NCBI GenBank assembly: GCA_965221595.1
Contig: OZ244900.1
Span: 2,418,001 to 2,482,000, forward strand
Direction of reading: 5' to 3'
Origin: JAAXGX01 sp965221595
GTDB lineage: Bacteria > Acidobacteriota > Vicinamibacteria > Vicinamibacterales > UBA8438
DNA length: 64,000 nucleotides
The notes under the pieces were generated by a model. That model had not been told where the DNA came from. It did no database searches and worked only from the letters and a program-made list of their open reading frames with translations. A program made the position numbers and the translations under genes. Within the stretch, counting starts at the first letter, position 1; every line of letters starts with the position of its first letter. Below, in pieces: positions 40,323 to 49,219 of this stretch.

Positions 40323-41186
40323 ATGTGCGATGAACGAACCGATGCCGACATCACGAGGTATCTGGAGGCGAAGAGGCTGACGCGGCGGCAGTTCGGAGCC
40401 GTATCGGCCGGGGCAGGATTGGCGCTGCTACTGCCGCGACCGGCAAACGCCCAGGAGGTGACGGAAGCCGAGATCGACGTCACGACGCCCGAGGGCGTGT
40501 GCGACAGCTACTTCGTGCATCCCGCGAGCGGCGCCCATCCCGGCGTCCTGATCTGGCCCGACGCCTTCGGCCTGCGCCCGGCGAAGCGGCAAATGGCCAA
40601 GCGCCTCGCCGAGTCGGGCTACTCGGTGCTGGTAGTCAACCAGTACTATCGGTCGCAGCGCGCGCCGATCGTCGAGAGCCGGGACTTCGCCGCGGTGGCC
40701 GGCACGCTGAGGCCGCTGATGGGGACGCTGAACGCAGAAACCCACATGGCCGACGCCCAGGCGTTCGTGAGCTTTCTCGACGGCCAGTCGTCGGTCGACA
40801 GCAACCGCAAGATGGGCACCATGGGCTACTGCATGGGCGGCCCCATCACCATGCGCACGGCGGCGGCCCTGCCTGACCGCATCGGCGCAGGCGCGTCGTT
40901 CCACGGCGGCGGTCTGGTGACCGACCAGCCGGACAGCCCGCACCTGCTGGTGCCGCAGATGACGGCGCACTACCTGTTCGCCATCGCCGAGAACGACGAC
41001 GAGAACGAGCCGGAAGCGAAGAACGTCCTGCGCGAGGCGTTCGATGCGGCCGGGTTGCCGGCGGAGATCGAGGTATACGAAGGTGCTCTGCACGGCTGGT
41101 GCCCGCCCGATACGCTGGTGTACCACGAGGCCCAGGCCGAGCGTGCGTGGAGCCGTTTGCTGGCCCTCTTCGAGCGCGCGCTGTAG
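40323..41186 (+). CDS. Dienelactone hydrolase family protein, Tat-exported
   Basis: This 287-residue alpha/beta hydrolase has a Tat signal (TRRQFGAVSAGAGLALLLP). The catalytic triad matches dienelactone hydrolase: nucleophile C170 (MGYCMGGP), an Asp at 225/226 (IAENDDENEP) and H257 (GALHGW). DLH usually opens the lactone ring of chlorinated aromatic catabolites in the cytoplasm, whereas this copy is exported, so it probably acts on another ester or lactone. It has AAGGAGGCAGGA as ribosome site and stands alone between tctB and a leftward TolB-like gene. Confidence 0.92.
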   Translation: MCDERTDADITRYLEAKRLTRRQFGAVSAGAGLALLLPRPANAQEVTEAEIDVTTPEGVCDSYFVHPASGAHPGVLIWPDAFGLRPAKRQMAKRLAESGYSVLVVNQYYRSQRAPIVESRDFAAVAGTLRPLMGTLNAETHMADAQAFVSFLDGQSSVDSNRKMGTMGYCMGGPITMRTAAALPDRIGAGASFHGGGLVTDQPDSPHLLVPQMTAHYLFAIAENDDENEPEAKNVLREAFDAAGLPAEIEVYEGALHGWCPPDTLVYHEAQAERAWSRLLALFERAL

Positions 41187-41413
41187 CGCGCGCGAGCGGG
41201 CAAGTCGCGCGCTGTGGCGGACGCCTCGCGGCCTCGACCGCCGTGGGGCGTCCGCCGCAGGTCCGTCGGGAACGTCCACCGAGCTGCTCCCCGGGCGGCC
41301 CCGGCGGCGGCAGAACGAAGCGTTCGATGGCGAGAAGTCAAGTCTGCAGCATCGCACACACCCGCCGCGGGTCGTAACGCGACGCGGTCTGGACGCCGGC
41401 CCGTGCTGCAGCG

Positions 41414-43318
41414 TCAGTTCAGGTCGGGCACGTCCCGGACCCAGGCCGTCGGGCCATCCTCCCACTTGTTGTGCGTCAACCGCACTACGGTCCGGTCCGC
41501 CAGGCGGATGGCATGGAGCTCGCCATACGGCTGGGGCTGGAAGATGACGCGCAGCAACGGCAACTCGTCGCTGAACTCGCTGCGCTGCGACGTGAAGAGC
41601 ACCCACTCGTCGTCGGGCGAGAACTTCGGGTGCATGTCGTTGCCCGGGTTCCACGTCAGGCGCTCGGGCGGGCCGGGTTGCCCGTTCGCATCGAGCGCGA
41701 TGGTGTAGATCTCGAAGTTCCCGTCCCGAAACGACGTGAAGGCGATGCGATCGCCGCCCGACGAGAAAGCCGGCATGGTGTCCGTCGCCGCATGGTGCGT
41801 CAGGCGGCGTGCATCCGTGCCATCGGCATTCATCAGGTAGATGTCGGCGTTGCCGTGGCGCAGGCTGCGGAAGACGATGCGCCGGCCATCCGGTGCGAAG
41901 TCCGGGAACGCCTCGTTGGTGTCGGAATCGGGCGTCAGGTTCACCGGGCCGCTGCCGTCGCTGCGAATCTTCCAGATGTCCACATCCGACGCGCCCGAAG
42001 CAAACGGTGGGCCCACGGCGAATGCCAGCCAACCGCCGTCGTACGACCACGAAGGCCCCCAGGCCGAATGCGGCCCCCGATACCGATGCGCGCCGGCGCG
42101 GTCGACCAGCACGCGCTTGCCGCTGCCGTCGGCCCTGGACGCCACCAGCCTCGCGAACGCCTCGCTGGTGGCCACCTCGCCGGAGGTACGGTCGATGGCC
42201 GGGATGTAGCCGCGGATGCCGATCAGCGAGACCCGACGGTCCGGCAGGCGGACCGCCACGGGTGCATGCACGGGAAACGCTCCGGGCGCGTCGCTCTCGA
42301 AGTGGGACGCCGGCTCCTGCGGTCCAGGCCCGTGCGCCAACAGGCGTCCGGAAGCCGGGTCGTACTCCGGCGCCCAGTAGTCGCGCGCGGTGTCGCTGGC
42401 CACCCGCACGTCACCCCCATTCGACCGTGCGGTCACGATCGTCCAGCGGTCGTCGCGCCGCACCGTGAACGCCAGGCGCCCGTCGGGGCCGAAGGTCGGT
42501 GACAGCGCCGGCTCGCCGCTGGCCGAAATCGGCTCGGTCCCGGAGCCGTCGCTGCGGGTGCGGTATATGCGCGGCTCGCCGTCGCGCTGCGAATAGAAGA
42601 CGACCGCCTGGCCGTCGGGCGTCCACGCCGGCGCCCCGTCCCAGCTCTCGTGCCGGGTCAGCCGCTGCACCTCACTCCCGTCCGCCTGCATCACGTACAG
42701 CTCGCTGGCCAGGTAGGTCGGCGGAGGGCCCGGGCCGGTGCTCGTCGAGACAGCCGTATGGCGGCTGCTGGAGAACAGAATCCGCGTGCCATCGGGTGAG
42801 AACACCGGGTTGTAGTCGCCCGCGGCGTGGCGCGTCAGATTCACGGCCGCGCTCGCGGCCGACGGGTCCTCGGGTCGGAACGGCATCACGAAGATGTCCG
42901 CGTTGCCACTGCGCGTGCTGACGAACAGCACGTGCCTGCCGTCCGGCGATATGTCCGCCGCGTCCTCGAGCGCGGGACCGGTGATCAACGGTCGCGGCGG
43001 CGCACTGCCGTGCAGGTCGAGCACGTACAGGTCCGGGCTGCCGCTGCGTTCGGACGTGAACACCACCCAGCGCCCGTCGGGCGAAAAGGCGCCGTTGTAG
43101 TCGAGCCCCGGATCGGTCGTCAGTCGCCGCGGCTTCGTGCCCGCTGCATCGAAGAGGAACAGGTCCCAGTTGGATGGCTGGATGGTGCTGTAGACGATGG
43201 TTTCCCGTACCGGCTCGGCGTCCTGCGTGCCCTGCGCGCGATCCGTGGCGACCGCAACGACGACGAGGACCAGCAGGACTGCCACCGCCGGCGCCCGCCC
43301 GCTCTTCAAGACCTGCAT
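41414..43318 (-). CDS. TolB-like beta-propeller (PD40 repeats), exported
   Basis: This 634-residue protein begins with a signal anchor (APAVAVLLVLVVVAVATD). About ten PD40/WD40-like blades follow, each with F-S-P-D-G-x-x-I/V-x-F-x-S-x-R (AFSPDGRWVVFTSER, DISPDGRHVLFVSTR, VFSPDGTRILFSSSR, DFAPDGRRIVFRSLR, KFSPDDEWVLFTSQR). It lacks a C-terminal peptidase domain, so it is a stand-alone propeller like an expanded TolB. It may bind peptides or the outer membrane Pal system, which is not proven. It interrupts the tct cluster in the opposite direction. ATG at 43318 after GAGGAGGGCCGAAGC. Confidence 0.9.
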   Translation of the reverse strand: MQVLKSGRAPAVAVLLVLVVVAVATDRAQGTQDAEPVRETIVYSTIQPSNWDLFLFDAAGTKPRRLTTDPGLDYNGAFSPDGRWVVFTSERSGSPDLYVLDLHGSAPPRPLITGPALEDAADISPDGRHVLFVSTRSGNADIFVMPFRPEDPSAASAAVNLTRHAAGDYNPVFSPDGTRILFSSSRHTAVSTSTGPGPPPTYLASELYVMQADGSEVQRLTRHESWDGAPAWTPDGQAVVFYSQRDGEPRIYRTRSDGSGTEPISASGEPALSPTFGPDGRLAFTVRRDDRWTIVTARSNGGDVRVASDTARDYWAPEYDPASGRLLAHGPGPQEPASHFESDAPGAFPVHAPVAVRLPDRRVSLIGIRGYIPAIDRTSGEVATSEAFARLVASRADGSGKRVLVDRAGAHRYRGPHSAWGPSWSYDGGWLAFAVGPPFASGASDVDIWKIRSDGSGPVNLTPDSDTNEAFPDFAPDGRRIVFRSLRHGNADIYLMNADGTDARRLTHHAATDTMPAFSSGGDRIAFTSFRDGNFEIYTIALDANGQPGPPERLTWNPGNDMHPKFSPDDEWVLFTSQRSEFSDELPLLRVIFQPQPYGELHAIRLADRTVVRLTHNKWEDGPTAWVRDVPDLN

Positions 43319-43474
43319 CGCTTCGGCCCTCCTCGCCCCCGCCAGGCCGGCGCGGGGCTTCCTGCGGACGGGGCTGCGCCTCGGACTCCGGCGCATGCGC
43401 GCGCGGGGACCTCTCTTCCCCGCGCCGCGCTCGGCTCCAGACTACACTACAGTCGCCTCCAAGGCGTCCATCCC

Positions 43475-44956
43475 ATGGAATCGCTCGCGGCGCTCCTGCA
43501 GGGATTCGCGGTCGTGCTCCAGGACGGGAACCTGCTGTGGGCGTTCCTCGGGGTCGTGCTGGGCACCGTCGTCGGCATCCTGCCCGGCATCGGACCGGCC
43601 CTGACGGTGGCGCTGCTGCTGCCGGTGACGTTCCAGCTCGGGCCGGTGGGAGCATTCATCATGTTCGCCGGCGTGTACGCCGGCGCCATGTACGGCGGAT
43701 CGACCACGTCGATCCTCATGAACACACCCGGTGAGAGCGGCGCCATCATCACGGCCATCGACGGACATCGGATGGCGCAGGCCGGGCGGGCATCCGCCGC
43801 GCTGGCCACTGCCGCCGTCGGCTCGTTCGTGGCGGGCACGCTCGGCATCGCCGGCCTGACCCTGGCCGCACCGGCACTGGCGGAGATCGCGCTGCGGTTC
43901 GGTCCGGCCGAGTACTTCGCGCTGATCCTGGTCGCGTTCGCGACGGTCTCGTCAGTGCTGGGCACCTCGCCCTTGCGCGGGCTGGCGAGCCTGCTGCTCG
44001 GCCTGGCGCTGGGCCTGGTCGGCATCGACCTGCAGACCGGCCAGGCGCGCTACACCTTCGGCATCCCCAACCTGCTCGACGGCATCGACGTCGTGGTGGT
44101 GGTGATCGGCCTCTTCGCCGTCGGTGAAGTGCTGCTGATGGCAGCGACCCCGGCGGCGGCCGCCACGGCCGCGCGCGTCAGCGGCTGGACGTGGATGACG
44201 CGCGCCGATCTCCGGCGCTCCTGGAGGCCCTGGCTGCGGGGCGCCTGCGTAGGGTTCCCGCTGGGGGCGCTGCCCATCGGCGGCGCCGAGATCCCGACGT
44301 TCCTCTCCTACTGGATGGAGCGGCGGCTCGCCGACCATCCCGAAGAGTTCGGTCGCGGCGCCATCGAGGGCGTGGCCGGACCGGAGGCGGCCAACAACGC
44401 GTCGGCGGCCGGCGTGCTCGTGCCGCTGCTCACCCTGGGTCTGCCCACCTCGGCCACGGCTGCCGTCATGCTGGCGGCGTTCCAGCAGCACAACCTGCAG
44501 CCGGGACCGCTCCTCTTCGCCTCGCAGCCGGAGCTGGTGTGGGGTCTGATCGCGAGCCTCTACGTCGGCAACGTCATGCTGCTCGTGCTGAACCTGCCCC
44601 TGGCGCCGGTGTGGGCACGGCTACTGGCCATCCCCAGGCCGCTGCTGGCGGCCGGCATCGTGCTGTTCGCCACGGTGGGCACCTACAGCCTGAACGGCTC
44701 ACTGTTCGACGTGGGGCTGATGTACGTGATCGGCCTCGCAGGCTTCGGCATGCGGCGGCTGGACGTGCCGGTGGCGCCCGCCGTCATCGGGCTCATCCTG
44801 GGTCCGCTGGCAGAGCAGCAACTGCGGCGCGCGCTGGCAATCGCCGAGGGCGATGTCGCGGTCCTGTTCACCCGGCCCCTCTCGGGGACGCTCCTGGTGC
44901 TGGCCGCGGCGGCGCTGCTCGTCCCCTGGCTCCTCCGCCGCGGCCGCCGCCGTTGA
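43475..44956 (+). CDS. tctA: Tripartite tricarboxylate transporter large membrane subunit
   Basis: This 493-residue protein of about 12 TM helices is the transport channel of the TctABC system. Diagnostic segments are LGTVVGILPGIGPALTVALLLPVTF, YAGAMYGGSTTSILMNTPGE, the PLGALPIGGAEIPTFLSYWME stretch, and GVAGPEAANNASAAGVLVPLLTLGLPTSATAAVML with the conserved PEAANNA. Length is normal. It lies apart from tctCB but in the same direction, with its own upstream gap of 156 bases and no obvious promoter. It probably works with the tctCB products. Confidence 0.93.
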   Translation: MESLAALLQGFAVVLQDGNLLWAFLGVVLGTVVGILPGIGPALTVALLLPVTFQLGPVGAFIMFAGVYAGAMYGGSTTSILMNTPGESGAIITAIDGHRMAQAGRASAALATAAVGSFVAGTLGIAGLTLAAPALAEIALRFGPAEYFALILVAFATVSSVLGTSPLRGLASLLLGLALGLVGIDLQTGQARYTFGIPNLLDGIDVVVVVIGLFAVGEVLLMAATPAAAATAARVSGWTWMTRADLRRSWRPWLRGACVGFPLGALPIGGAEIPTFLSYWMERRLADHPEEFGRGAIEGVAGPEAANNASAAGVLVPLLTLGLPTSATAAVMLAAFQQHNLQPGPLLFASQPELVWGLIASLYVGNVMLLVLNLPLAPVWARLLAIPRPLLAAGIVLFATVGTYSLNGSLFDVGLMYVIGLAGFGMRRLDVPVAPAVIGLILGPLAEQQLRRALAIAEGDVAVLFTRPLSGTLLVLAAAALLVPWLLRRGRRR

Positions 44957-44972
44957 TGTTGACGCCCGCGGC

Positions 44973-46202
44973 TCAGCGGCCCAGCAGGCCCGCGAGGGGT
45001 GCCGAGAGCGCGAGCCGGGCCTCCTCCGGCAGGTAGCACACCGTGTCGCTGCACACCTGGTAGTCGACGACGACGTCCAGATCGACCGTCTCCCGACCCG
45101 CGGCGAACAGGTCGGCCATGGCCGTGACCGGAATCGCGATGTCGGCCGCCCCCTCATAGACGTTCAACGTCACGTCCAGTGCCTCGAAGCGCATCGGCAT
45201 CGTCGGCGGGTAGACCGCCTCCCCGATCTCCAGGCCGCTGACGGGCTCGAGTCGCACCGTCGTCGGGTAGTAGTCCTCGGGCAGGGGCCGTGCGTAGACG
45301 TGGTAGCCCTCCTCCGTCTCCACCCGCACGTTGAGCGTGCTCGTCACCTCCAGGGTGAGCTGTGGATCCGACAGGAAAGCGCTGAACCTGACCCGCGGCG
45401 CGCCATGGTCCGCCGTGGGCGCCTCCTCGTGGCGCAGCGCACGCCCCAGGGCCGAGTCGAGGATCGTGCCTGCCGACGTCCGCGTCGCGTAGTGCTCGTT
45501 GAAGAACTTCTCGGTCACCACGCCGTCCTCGTCCACGACGTACGTGCCGGGGAACGGGAGGCCGTAGAAGCGATCGGCCAGCGGCCCCTCCGGCTCGATC
45601 AGCGTGTTGAGGATGCCGAACTGCGTGATCACCGCCGAGTCGTCGTCGGCCAGCAGGTCGTACTCGATACCGTGCTGGTCGCAGAATGCCGCCAGCTCGG
45701 AGACCGAGTCGTAGCTGATACCGTAGATCTTGAACCCCGCCGCTTCGAAGTCGTCCAGTTGTCCCTGCAGCTCGACCAGCTGCGTCTGGCAGTAGGGTCA
45801 CCACACCGCCGAACGGTAGAACACGACGACTGCCGCGTGTCCGTCCCGGTCGGCGTGGAAGTCGATCAGCTCGCCGTGCTGGTTGGCCAGCGTGAAGTCC
45901 GGGAGGCGCTCGCCCAGCGCGGGCCCGGTCGGAAAATCGGCCGAAGCCGGATAGCGCCGCGCCGGGAAGTCGATCGGGAGGCCTTCGACCGTCAGCCCCC
46001 GTGTGTCGGTGAAGGTCGCCTGCGGGTCGTCGACCGCCTCGTGGGCGCCGCGCACCACCGGCAGCGTCTCGGCGGCCTGCTCCGCATCCCCGGCCGCCGG
46101 CGCGGACGGCTCGGGGCTGACGCATCCGGCTGCAGCCAGGGCCGCGAGCACCGTGCCGCACGCCGCGCCGTGCCAGCCGTGCCGCCGCGTATCACGTTGC
46201 AT
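44973..46202 (-). CDS. Probable selenoprotein: lipoprotein redoxin with DsbD-alpha-like domain (in-frame TGA = Sec)
   Basis: Read through the TGA at 45798-45800, this is one 409-residue protein. It has a lipobox LAAAGC (Cys27) and a redoxin/AhpC-TSA-type domain (about 85-245) with VVFYRSAVW then TGA-P-Y-C. The TGA falls exactly where homologues have the first Cys of W-C-P-Y-C, giving U135 and C138. Downstream are C174 (AAFCDQHGIEYDLLADDDS) and FPGTYVVDEDG. A C-terminal DsbD-alpha-like domain (about 265-405) has C384/C389 (YQVCSDTVCYLPEEA). Both halves are full length and in one frame, with a SECIS-like hairpin 20 nt after the TGA. The ATG follows GGAGGATGCAG. A simple nonsense mutation is the alternative. 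Confidence 0.82.
45767..45783 (-). promoter_or_regulatory. Bacterial SECIS-like hairpin
   Basis: On the leftward mRNA, GCAGCU-GGUCG-AGCUGC forms a perfect 6-bp stem with a 5-nt loop starting GGU. Twenty bases separate the UGA from the loop, inside the 16-37 range of the bacterial consensus. The GGUC loop resembles the SelB-binding loop of E. coli fdhF (GGUCU). A lower CCAG/CUGG pairing could extend it. Confidence 0.75.
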
Positions 46203-46316
46203 CTGCATCCTCCGTTCCGCTCCCGGACCGCTTGGGAGCACCAATCGGCAGCCTGACGGACAGGCGACGGGCCTGTCGTTGCCGCTACGATAGTGTCAGC
46301 CAGCCCACCTTGTCCA

Positions 46317-48443
46317 ATGCGCCGCCGGCCTAGCACGCACACCGCCACGTGTCCGCTCTGCGAGGCGATGTGCGGCTTGCTGGTCGACGTCGACGGTCGG
46401 TGCATCCGCGCGGTCCGCGGCGACCCGGACGACGTCTTCAGCCGCGGTCACGTCTGCCCCAAGGCGCCCGCGCTCGCCGATCTGCACGACGATCCCGACC
46501 GCGTCCGCACGCCCCGGTTGCGCCAGGGCCACACGTGGCGCGAGGCTGCCTGGGAGGAGGCCCTGGAGAGGGCGGCCGCGGGTCTCGCGCGCGTCCGCCG
46601 GCGCCACGGCCGCGACGCGGTCGCCGTCTACTACGGCAACCCGGTGGCCCACAACCTGGGGCTGATGACCCACCTGCTGCCGTTCACCCGCGCCCTCCGC
46701 ACCCGCAACGTCTACTCGGCCAGCTCCGCCGACCAGTTGCCGCAGATGCTCACGGCGCTGCGCATGTTCGGACACTTCGCCCTGATCCCCGTGCCGGACA
46801 TCGACCGGACGGACTTCTTTCTCGTCCTCGGCGCGAATCCCCTGGTGTCCAACGGCAGCCTGATGAGCGCGCCGGGCATGCGGCGGCGCCTCGCGGCCGT
46901 GCGGGCGCGAGGCGGCCGCGTGGTCGTCGTCGACCCTCGCCGCACGGAGACCGCGGCGGCAGCCGACGAGCATCTCGCCATCCGGCCCGGCGCGGACGCC
47001 CTGCTGCTCGCGGCGCTGCTGCACGTCGTCTTCGCCCGGCGACTGACCCACCTCGGCCGGCTGGCCGGGCGCATCAAGGGACTCGGCGCACTGGCCGCGC
47101 TCGTCCGCGAGTTCCCGCCCGAGCGGGTGGCCGCGCGGACCGGCATTCCCGCGCCGGTGATACGGCGGCTGGCCACCGACTTCGCGACCGCCGGGCGGGC
47201 CGCCGGCTACGGCCGCGTCGGGCTCTGCACGCAGCGCCACGGCACGCTCGCGGTCTGGTTTCTGCAGGCGCTCAACCTGACAACCGGCCGCCTCGACGAA
47301 GCGGGCGGCCTGCTGCTGACGACTCCGGCGGTCGACGGCGTCGGCGGCCTCGCACGGGCCGGTTTCCGCGGCACGTTCAACCGCTGGCGCGGCGGCAGGC
47401 AGCGACTGCCCGAGTTCACCGGCGAACTGCCGGTCGCCGCGCTCGCGGACGAGATCGAGTCGAGCCGCCACGGCGCCGTCCGGGCGCTGGTCACCGTGGC
47501 GGGCAACCCCGTCCTGTCGGCGCCGAACGGGCGCCGCCTCGACCGGGCGCTGGGCCGCCTGGAGCACGTCGTCGCGATCGACCCGTACCTCAACGAGACC
47601 ACGCGCCACGCGCACGTCCTGCTGCCACCCGCCCCGCCGTTGACCCGCCCCCACTACGATCTGGCGCTCAACGCGTTTGCCGTCCGCAACGTCGCGAAGT
47701 ACGTCGCGCCCGTCCTGCCGCAGGCACCGGGAGAACGCCACGACTGGGAGATCCTGACCGCGCTGGCCGCGCGCCTCTTCGCCCCACGCCCGCTCCGCAC
47801 CGCGGCCGCCCGCGCCCTGGCGCAGCTCACGCCCGACCGCATTCTCGACCTCCTGCTGCGTCTCGGGCCACACCGGTTGTCGCTGGCCCGCCTGCGCGCG
47901 GCGCCCCACGGCATCGACCTCGGCCCGCTCCAGCCCGGCCGCATCGGCAGCCTTGTCGCCACGCGTGACGGTCTCGTCGACCTCGCCCCACAGGATTTCG
48001 TGGAGGAGGCGCGTGCGCGCCTCCTGCCGGAGGCCGACCGCCGCACGAACGGCCGACTGGCGCTGATCGGCAGGCGCGACCTGCGCAGCAACAACTCCTG
48101 GCTGCACAACAGCCCGCGCCTGATCAAGGGCCGCCGGCGCTGCACGCTGCTCGTGCACCCCGACGATGCAGCGGCCCGCCGACTCGCAACCGGCGACCTG
48201 GCCGAGGTCACGTCGGAAGCCGGCAGCGTCACCGTCCCCGTCGAAGTGACCGACGCCGTCCGCTCCGGCGTCGTCAGCCTCCCCCACGGCTGGGGTCACG
48301 ACCGCGCCGGCATCCGCCTGGCCGTCGCGGGCAGGCAGCCGGGCGCGAGCGTCAACGACGTCACCAGCGAGCGCCACCTCGACACGCTCAGCGGCAACGC
48401 GGCCTTCAACGGCCTGCCGGTCACCGTGCGGCGTCGGGCGTGA
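46317..48443 (+). CDS. Molybdopterin (bis-MGD) oxidoreductase
   Basis: This 708-residue enzyme of the DMSO-reductase family has an N-terminal 4Fe-4S motif CPLCEAMCG plus a later C47 (C12, C15, C19, C47). It is followed by FSRGHVCPKAPAL, a standard start of this family. The Mo-cofactor regions include VYYGNPVAHNLGLMTHLLPF, NVYSASSADQLPQM and DFFLVLGANPLVSNGSLM. A C-terminal dinucleotide-binding domain has LRSNNSWLHNSPRL and LPHGWGHDRAG. No Cys or Sec ligand is evident at the SSADQ position, so Ser or Asp may coordinate Mo. It has no Tat signal, so it is cytoplasmic. It diverges from the selenoprotein over 114 bases. Physiological substrate unknown. GTG at 46293 is an alternative start. Confidence 0.9.
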   Translation: MRRRPSTHTATCPLCEAMCGLLVDVDGRCIRAVRGDPDDVFSRGHVCPKAPALADLHDDPDRVRTPRLRQGHTWREAAWEEALERAAAGLARVRRRHGRDAVAVYYGNPVAHNLGLMTHLLPFTRALRTRNVYSASSADQLPQMLTALRMFGHFALIPVPDIDRTDFFLVLGANPLVSNGSLMSAPGMRRRLAAVRARGGRVVVVDPRRTETAAAADEHLAIRPGADALLLAALLHVVFARRLTHLGRLAGRIKGLGALAALVREFPPERVAARTGIPAPVIRRLATDFATAGRAAGYGRVGLCTQRHGTLAVWFLQALNLTTGRLDEAGGLLLTTPAVDGVGGLARAGFRGTFNRWRGGRQRLPEFTGELPVAALADEIESSRHGAVRALVTVAGNPVLSAPNGRRLDRALGRLEHVVAIDPYLNETTRHAHVLLPPAPPLTRPHYDLALNAFAVRNVAKYVAPVLPQAPGERHDWEILTALAARLFAPRPLRTAAARALAQLTPDRILDLLLRLGPHRLSLARLRAAPHGIDLGPLQPGRIGSLVATRDGLVDLAPQDFVEEARARLLPEADRRTNGRLALIGRRDLRSNNSWLHNSPRLIKGRRRCTLLVHPDDAAARRLATGDLAEVTSEAGSVTVPVEVTDAVRSGVVSLPHGWGHDRAGIRLAVAGRQPGASVNDVTSERHLDTLSGNAAFNGLPVTVRRRA

Positions 48444-48625
48444 ACGCGACGCCGCCGGGCGCTCGCGAGCCGGACGCACCTACGGGTCAGCGCCAAGGTA
48501 GGTAGGCACCGGCCACACCAGTGAACCGGCACCTTCGAACCGGCTCACCCCCTCGGCAGCCTCGGCGAGCAGGCGGCAGCTTCAGAACCTACACTCACTG
48601 ACTAACTATGTGGCACACTACGTGT

Positions 48626-48631
48626 TATACT
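48626..48631 (+). promoter_or_regulatory. -10 promoter element
   Basis: TATACT lies in an AT-rich stretch 27 bases before the DUF4258 ATG. TAACTA 17 bases upstream is a poor -35 match. Confidence 0.4.
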
Positions 48632-48657
48632 AGCTGTCGCGTCGCGGAGGAGGTGCA

Positions 48658-49038
48658 ATGATGAAGATGGAACTGTCGTCCCATGCAGCCCGGCGTTGCC
48701 AGGAGCGCAGGATCCGCCAAACGGAGATCGACCTTGTGCTTCGCTACGGGGTATGCCGACCGAACGGTCGTGGCGGCGCGGTCGTCGTCGCAATGACAGC
48801 CGCGGGACGGGCCGAGGCACAAGCGGATCTTGGACCTGAGTACGACCGCGTTATGAAGCGGCTCGACATTGTCTTGATCCTGGTGGACGGGGTGTTGGTA
48901 ACCGTGTATCGCCGTCGCCGACGCCTGAAATTCGGCAGTCGGCACCGACCGCGGCGCGGCCGGTGCCGGCCCTGCGCAATCAACCAATGTGGGCAGCAGC
49001 TTGACGCGGCAATGGAACGCTATCGCATTCATGTATAA
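48658..49038 (+). CDS. DUF4258 protein (possible toxin-like)
   Basis: This 126-residue protein shows the DUF4258 pattern ELSSHAARRCQERRIRQTEIDLVLRYG early and VDGVLVTVYRRRRRLKF at the end of the core. The family is related to RelE/BrnT-like toxins. No antitoxin gene follows: the next 180 bases are empty and the next gene is convergent, so it looks like an orphan. The C-terminal 35 residues after RRRRRLKF are beyond the usual family end, and a run of CxxC-like residues (CRPCAINQC) there may be read-through into non-coding DNA. Strong GAGGAGGTGCA site. Confidence 0.7.
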   Translation: MMKMELSSHAARRCQERRIRQTEIDLVLRYGVCRPNGRGGAVVVAMTAAGRAEAQADLGPEYDRVMKRLDIVLILVDGVLVTVYRRRRRLKFGSRHRPRRGRCRPCAINQCGQQLDAAMERYRIHV

Positions 49039-49219
49039 AGGGTTCTACTCCCGGATCCGTCGGCGCACTGCGGCCGGGGACAGCTACCGGGCGGCCTCGC
49101 CACCCGGTGTTGTCGAACAGCCGGCCGGCGTGAGCACGGTCGCGGAACACGCCGGTCGTTGCCTCCACCACAGCCGTCTACACGACCGGGCCGTGGGTGC
49201 GGCGCCCGAACGAGTGCGT

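Noticed and set aside
45798..45800. Treating the redoxin gene as two separate genes or a frameshifted pseudogene
   Set aside because: Both halves are in one frame, nothing is missing between them, and the second half has no plausible start or ribosome site; TGA at the catalytic Cys with a SECIS-like hairpin fits recoding better.
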